Shown piece by piece: positions 6,592 through 9,431 of a stretch of 9,431 bases of DNA (its first letter is position 1; each line of letters opens with the position of its first letter). The position numbers and the translations under genes are program-made. The notes under the pieces are model-generated. The model searched no databases, was not told the origin of the DNA, and worked only from the letters and a program-made list of their open reading frames with translations. Location of the stretch: contig JBFMHF010000206.1 of the NCBI GenBank assembly GCA_040752975.1, positions 1 to 9,431 on the forward strand, written 5' to 3'. Source of the DNA: JADLDB01 sp040752975 (GTDB taxonomy: Bacteria; Myxococcota; Myxococcia; Myxococcales; Myxococcaceae).

Positions 6592-7236
6592 ATGGCTCCC
6601 AACATGCGTCCCCGCGTCGCTGTCCGCGTCGTGCGCGCCGACGGCGGACCCGAGTCGGTGATCCCCATGTCCGGCGAGGTGATGCTGTGTGGGCGCTCGG
6701 GCGATCTCTCGATCCCCGATGATCCCTTCGTGGGCGAGACGCAGATGCGCCTCTTCTTCTCGGGAACGCGGCTGGCGGTGGAAGACGTGGGCGGTGGCAA
6801 CGGCGTCTTCACCCGACTGAGGAGCGAGCGCGAGCTGGTGCCGGGCGGGGAGATTCGGGTAGGCCGCCAGCGCCTGGTGGTGGAGCCGGTGCCGCCGCTG
6901 ACGCCTGCGCCCGACGGCGCGACGGCCTGGGGTTCACCGGACGCGGGCTACCGGTACCGCCTGGTGCAGCTGCTGGAAGGCGGCACGCGCGGCGGGGCCT
7001 ACGCCCTCAAGGACGGCGACAACCTGGTGGGCCGCGAGAACGGCGACATCACCTTCCCCACCGACGGCTTCGTGTCCGGCCGGCACGCCGTGCTGCACGT
7101 GGGCCCGGAGCGGATCCTCCTTCGGGATCTCGGCAGCTCGAACGGCACCTTCCTGCGCCTGAGCGCGCCGTCCTTCGTGGACAACGGCGACCAGTTCCTC
7201 ATCGGCCGCCAGTTGGTGCGCGTCGAGATGAACTGA
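6592..7236 (+). CDS. Tandem FHA-domain protein
   Basis: The 214-residue product is almost entirely two FHA domains, with no signal peptide or membrane segment. Domain 1 (about 8-98) has GRS (R35) and NGVF (N70), but the SxxH motif is replaced by GETQ (48-51), so it probably does not bind phosphothreonine in the usual way. Domain 2 (about 122-212) is canonical: VGRENGD with R148, SGRH with S162 and H165, and SSNGTF with S183 and N184. This is the reverse order of intact and degenerate domains compared with the other FHA protein in the window. The ATG at 6592 is chosen because AAAGAGG ends nine bases upstream; a GTG at 6571 would overlap that site and add seven residues. It is divergent from the kinase gene, whose substrates it may bind (inference). 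Confidence 0.93.
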   Translation: MAPNMRPRVAVRVVRADGGPESVIPMSGEVMLCGRSGDLSIPDDPFVGETQMRLFFSGTRLAVEDVGGGNGVFTRLRSERELVPGGEIRVGRQRLVVEPVPPLTPAPDGATAWGSPDAGYRYRLVQLLEGGTRGGAYALKDGDNLVGRENGDITFPTDGFVSGRHAVLHVGPERILLRDLGSSNGTFLRLSAPSFVDNGDQFLIGRQLVRVEMN

Positions 7237-7257
7237 GGCCGTCGCCCGGGCTCTCAG
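7233..7257. terminator. Bidirectional hairpin spanning two stop codons
   Basis: CTGAG-GCC (7233-7240) pairs with GGC-T-CTCAG (7249-7257), an 8-bp stem with one bulged T and an 8-base loop. The arms contain the TGA stop codon of the FHA gene (plus strand) and the TGA stop codon of dksA (minus strand), which are only 17 bases apart. It has no T-run, so it is a weak intrinsic terminator at best, but the position between convergent genes suits a shared 3'-end structure. Confidence 0.45.
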
Positions 7258-7634
7258 CCGTACGACTTCTCCTTCTTCTCCTGCTCTTCCTTGCAGCGGA
7301 TGCAGAGCGTCGTCACCGGCCGCGCCTCCAGGCGCTTGAGGTTGATCGGCTCCTCGCAGCGCTCGCAGGTGCCGAAGCTGCCGTCTTCGATCCGCGCCAG
7401 GGCCTTGTCGATCTTCTTCAGCAGGAACTTCTCGCGATCGCGCAGGCGGAACGTCATCGACTGCGCGTACTCGCTCGACGCCTGATCGATCTCGTCCGGG
7501 AGGTCGTCCGTGTCGAAGTTCGACTCCTCCTCCATCGTCTTGCGGGCGTTCTCCAGGATCGCCTTGCGGCTGTCCTCGAGCGTCTTCTTGAATCGCTTGA
7601 GATCCTTCGCTGACAGTGCACCGCGCTCCGACAT
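7254..7634 (-). CDS. dksA: DksA/TraR family zinc-finger transcription regulator
   Basis: DksA-type proteins enter the RNA polymerase secondary channel and, with (p)ppGpp, repress rRNA and activate stress and biosynthesis promoters. The 126-residue product has an N-terminal helix, an acidic coiled-coil region, and a zinc finger with C90, C93, C111 and C114 (CxxC-x17-CxxC, the DksA spacing). The tip sequence PDEIDQAS keeps the D-x-x-D-x-A pattern (D47, D50, A52) that matches D71, D74 and A76 needed for E. coli DksA activity, so a true DksA-like role is plausible. It is shorter than E. coli DksA (151 residues), mainly at the N-terminus. The ATG at 7634 has only a GGGG stretch as possible ribosome-binding site. 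Rel is encoded 3.6 kb away in the same window, so enzyme and co-regulator are linked. Confidence 0.93.
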   Translation of the reverse strand: MSERGALSAKDLKRFKKTLEDSRKAILENARKTMEEESNFDTDDLPDEIDQASSEYAQSMTFRLRDREKFLLKKIDKALARIEDGSFGTCERCEEPINLKRLEARPVTTLCIRCKEEQEKKEKSYG

Positions 7635-7658
7635 GGCCGACCCCGCTGAAGGAGAAAA

Positions 7659-7742
7659 ATGAGGCGCAACACTATGTGGACCGCATCGTCAGGTGTCAAG
7701 GCAAACGGAAACAAGCCTATGAAATCACTCATTCTCCCGTAG
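7659..7742 (+). CDS. Possible 27-residue leader ORF before the diadenylate cyclase
   Basis: A perfect AAGGAG (7649-7654) precedes ATG at 7659 by four bases. The frame encodes 27 residues, MRRNTMWTASSG...KSLILP, and ends at TAG 7740-7742, 13 bases before the cyclase ATG. The cyclase itself has no visible Shine-Dalgarno, so translation of this ORF could feed ribosomes to it. Against this, the stretch also contains the dksA promoter and leader on the other strand, its codon use is not typical of the neighbouring genes, and no similarity is recognised. It may be chance. Confidence 0.25.
   Translation: MRRNTMWTASSGVKANGNKPMKSLILP
7671..7699 (-). promoter_or_regulatory. Sigma-70-type promoter of dksA
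   Basis: On the minus strand a perfect -35 hexamer TTGACA (7699-7694) is followed after exactly 17 bases by CATAGT (7676-7671, four of six matches). Transcription should start near 7664, giving a leader of about 30 bases that contains a pyrimidine run before the ATG at 7634. This is the best promoter match in the window and implies strong basal expression. Confidence 0.7.
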
Positions 7743-7755
7743 ACTGCGCGCTGGC

Positions 7756-8637
7756 ATGACGGAAACACGAGGCGTCGACCGGGAGTTTCTCAAGAGCGCG
7801 CTGGCGCTGGCGAGCCAGTCGGAGATCGATCATCTGCTCTTCATCTCCGACACGCCGCTCACGGGGAACGAGCTGCGCGGAAAGAAGTGCCGGAAGAAGA
7901 TCATCTACGCGGTGACCAACGACGGCGTCGCGGCCGAGCTGCAGGCGAAGAAGGAGCGGGTGGTGGTGATCCCCGCCTACGACTACTCGCGCACCGAGCG
8001 GGTGAAGATGGCGGTGGTGTCGGCGCTCTCGCAGGGGGCCTTCAAGGAAGGCGATCAGGTGCTCTGCGTCACCGGGCGCATCGGGCGGAACATCGACACG
8101 ATGATGACGATGCGCATCGGCGGCTCCCTGGACGATCGCGTGGCGATCGAGGGCGTCAAGCTAGGCGAGGAGTTCAACAGCCAGGTGGTCGACGCGCTGA
8201 TCCAGCTCGCGCTGCAGATCGGCCAGGAGGGCTTCGAGGGCCACCCGATCGGCACCATCATCACCATCGGCGATCACAACGCCGTGCTGGAGAAAAGCCG
8301 GCAGCTCACCATCAACCCGTTTCAGGGGCTGTCGGAGGCCGAGCGCAACGTGCTCGATCCGAAGATCCGCGAGGCGATCAAGAACTTCTCGGTGCTCGAC
8401 GGCGCTTTCGTGATCCGCGAGGACGGCGTCGTGCTGGCCGCGGGCCGCTACCTCTCGGCGTCGGACGAGAACGCGAAGATCCCCCTGGGCCTGGGCGCGC
8501 GGCACGCGGCGGCCGCGTCGATCACCGCCAGCACCGGGTGCATCGCGCTGGTAGTCAGCCAGACCTCGGGGGCGGTTCGGCTCTTCAAGGAAGGCAGCAT
8601 CGTGCTGGAGCTGCACCAGACCGCGCGGCGGACCTGA
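7756..8637 (+). CDS. dacZ: DacZ/CdaZ-like diadenylate cyclase (c-di-AMP synthase)
   Basis: The 293-residue protein is predicted to condense two ATP into c-di-AMP, an osmotic and potassium-linked second messenger. The C-terminal DAC (DisA_N) domain (about 165-285) shows LDGAFVIRE with the DGA motif at 215-217, and GLGARHAAAASIT with R249-H250. Residues 15-125 look like an alpha/beta domain with strands at DHLLFIS, KKIIYAVT, RVVVIPAY and GDQVLCVTG, resembling the pyruvate-kinase-C-like domain of archaeal DacZ. There are no membrane helices (unlike CdaA) and no DNA-binding helix-hairpin-helix (unlike DisA). Two oddities: the RHR motif reads R-H-A, and Q269 stands where Bacillota CdaA enzymes have Glu in the SEE-T/S-G segment. 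The start is the ATG at 7756; no Shine-Dalgarno is visible. The next gene starts 30 bases downstream and is likely co-transcribed. Confidence 0.88.
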   Translation: MTETRGVDREFLKSALALASQSEIDHLLFISDTPLTGNELRGKKCRKKIIYAVTNDGVAAELQAKKERVVVIPAYDYSRTERVKMAVVSALSQGAFKEGDQVLCVTGRIGRNIDTMMTMRIGGSLDDRVAIEGVKLGEEFNSQVVDALIQLALQIGQEGFEGHPIGTIITIGDHNAVLEKSRQLTINPFQGLSEAERNVLDPKIREAIKNFSVLDGAFVIREDGVVLAAGRYLSASDENAKIPLGLGARHAAAASITASTGCIALVVSQTSGAVRLFKEGSIVLELHQTARRT

Positions 8638-8667
8638 CGCCGCTCGCTTTCAAGCGGAGGACACACC

Positions 8668-8988
8668 ATGGGCATGTTGAAGTTCGAGGTCCCCAACTCG
8701 CTGCCGATCGAGGACGCGAAGAAGCGGGTGCAGGCGCTGCTCTCGTACTGGGGCCGGAAGTACGGCGTCACCAGCGAGTGGACGGGCGAGAAGGCGCAGA
8801 TGAAGGGCAAGGCGATGGGCGTGAAGATCGACGGCAACCTGGAGGTGCTGGCGGCGAAGATCAGCGGCGAGGCGTCAGACCCGGGGATGCTGCTGCGCGG
8901 CCAGGCCCAGAAGTACCTGACGCGGAAGTTCACCGAGTACCTCGATCCGAAGAAGAGCCTCGAGGACGTCCTCAAAGGCGAGGACTGA
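8668..8988 (+). CDS. Polyhydroxyalkanoic acid system family protein
   Basis: The 106-residue cytoplasmic protein matches the small family annotated as polyhydroxyalkanoic acid system protein (PHA_gran_rgn). Visible features are the opening FEVPNSLPIEDAKKRVQ helix, an alternating central beta region (SEWTGEKAQMKGKAMGVKIDG, LEVLAAKISGE), and a C-terminal helix with a Lys/Arg-rich QKYLTRKFTEYL. The molecular role of this family is not established; the name comes from members near PHA synthase genes. There is no PHA gene in this window. A strong GGAGG (8656-8660) sits seven bases before the ATG. The gene follows the diadenylate cyclase by 30 bases on the same strand, so it is probably in its operon; whether it acts with c-di-AMP is unknown. 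Confidence 0.78.
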   Translation: MGMLKFEVPNSLPIEDAKKRVQALLSYWGRKYGVTSEWTGEKAQMKGKAMGVKIDGNLEVLAAKISGEASDPGMLLRGQAQKYLTRKFTEYLDPKKSLEDVLKGED

Positions 8989-9004
8989 CGTTGCGTTGCC
9001 CCCG

Positions 9005-9045
9005 GGGGAGGAGGATCCTTGGGCCGCCGTCCGATCGGCCTCCCC
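9005..9045. repeat. Stem-loop forming gap before the last gene
   Basis: In the gap after the PHA-family gene, GGGGAGG (9005-9011) and CCTCCCC (9039-9045) form perfect 7-bp arms around a 27-base loop. Nested palindromes CCCCCGGGGG (8999-9008) and AGGATCCT (9012-9019) overlap or lie inside it. No T-run follows. It could be a weak terminator or a structured leader of the next gene, whose ribosome-binding site is at 9061-9064. Confidence 0.35.
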
Positions 9046-9073
9046 GCCCTCGCCCGAAACGGAGCGTTCACGA

Positions 9074-9431
9074 GTGAGTGACAGCGATCCGAAAGATCCG
9101 CAGCTCGATCAGGAGACGGTGCTCAAGCCGCCCGGCGAAGCGCCTCGCATCAGCGCCGCGCCCGCTGCGCCGGTGAACCCGACCGGTCCCACCGGCACCG
9201 CGCCCGCGTACCCGATGAGCCCTCCGCCCGTGCCGCTGCCGGGGACAGGCGCAGGCGAAGAGGCCACGACCCTGAACCCGCCGCGCCCTCCCCCGGGGCC
9301 CCAGCCGAGCCCCGCGCCGTCCTTCTCCGAATTGCGCGTCGGCCCCCACGCCGTCGCGCTGCCGGCCCCCGAAGGCGCCACCCTGCCGCCCACGAGGCCC
9401 ATGCCCGGCGTCGTGCCCCTCCCGGCTGCCC
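9074..9431 (+). CDS. Proline-rich protein, N-terminal part (runs off the right edge)
   Basis: An open frame starts with GTG at 9074, preceded nine bases upstream by GGAG (9061-9064), and stays open to the window end, giving 119 residues without a stop. It begins VSDSDPKDPQLDQETVLKPPGE and continues as Pro/Ala/Gly-rich low-complexity sequence with no signal peptide or membrane helix. The recognisable domain must lie beyond the edge. Acidic-Thr-hydrophobic patterns (QETVL around residue 15, EATTL further on) resemble N-termini of myxobacterial FHA or kinase-linked proteins, but this is only an impression. A TTG at 8996 in the same frame is an alternative start with poorer ribosome-binding support. 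Third-position G/C is high throughout, supporting real coding. Confidence 0.72.
   Translation, partial: MSDSDPKDPQLDQETVLKPPGEAPRISAAPAAPVNPTGPTGTAPAYPMSPPPVPLPGTGAGEEATTLNPPRPPPGPQPSPAPSFSELRVGPHAVALPAPEGATLPPTRPMPGVVPLPAA

Noticed and set aside
7635..7755. Riboswitch (for example a ydaO-type c-di-AMP sensor) upstream of the cyclase
   Set aside because: The 121-base interval is largely occupied by the dksA promoter and leader, and no multi-helix conserved core is visible.
8996..9073. TTG start at 8996 for the last gene
   Set aside because: The frame is open, but the TTG has no ribosome-binding site and the stretch carries strong inverted repeats; GTG at 9074 with GGAG nine bases upstream is better.
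7887..9077. Long plus-strand open frame overlapping the cyclase and PHA-family genes
   Set aside because: Out of frame with two genes that have recognisable domains and, in one case, a strong ribosome-binding site; the translation is Arg/Gly/His-rich noise.

Overview
The window is high-GC bacterial DNA (roughly two thirds G+C by eye) with a strong third-position G/C bias. Gene content points to a myxobacterium (Myxococcota, probably the Myxococcus/Archangium/Cystobacter side): a membrane-anchored eukaryote-like Ser/Thr kinase, two tandem-FHA proteins, proline-rich exported proteins, and Rel beginning MIRLNDIL. The taxonomic call is inferred from gene content, not from a marker gene. No mobile element, tRNA, rRNA or CRISPR is visible; it reads as ordinary chromosomal DNA rich in signalling genes.

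Layout. The left edge (15-103) holds three copies of a 20-bp repeat. Then comes a leftward group, read from right to left: rel (bifunctional (p)ppGpp synthetase/hydrolase, 3627-1438), ridA (enamine deaminase, 1371-982) and a proline-rich exported membrane protein (946-116). Divergent from rel is a zinc-ribbon plus double-FHA protein (3780-4784). It converges on a Ser/Thr protein kinase with one transmembrane segment (6472-4943). A second double-FHA protein (6592-7236) diverges from the kinase, so the kinase is bracketed by two FHA proteins. A DksA/TraR-type zinc-finger regulator (7634-7254) is read leftward. Divergent from it is a rightward set: a DacZ/CdaZ-like diadenylate cyclase (7756-8637), a small polyhydroxyalkanoic-acid-system family protein (8668-8988), and the N-terminal part of a proline-rich protein running off the right edge (9074-).

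How they may work together. Three signalling currencies meet in 9.4 kb: (p)ppGpp with its usual co-regulator DksA, c-di-AMP (predicted), and Ser/Thr phosphorylation read by FHA domains. In each double-FHA protein one FHA domain keeps most of the phosphothreonine-binding residues and the other has lost most of them, in opposite order. The cyclase looks like the archaeal DacZ architecture (pyruvate-kinase-C-like N-terminal domain plus DAC domain) and carries substitutions at usually conserved positions. Physical linkage is seen; functional cross-talk is inference.

No stretch longer than 300 bases lacks a gene. The non-coding intervals are two divergent promoter regions (3628-3779 and 6473-6591), the dksA/cyclase divergent region (7635-7755), a 158-bp convergent gap (4785-4942) with only weak inverted repeats, and an 85-bp structured gap (8989-9073).
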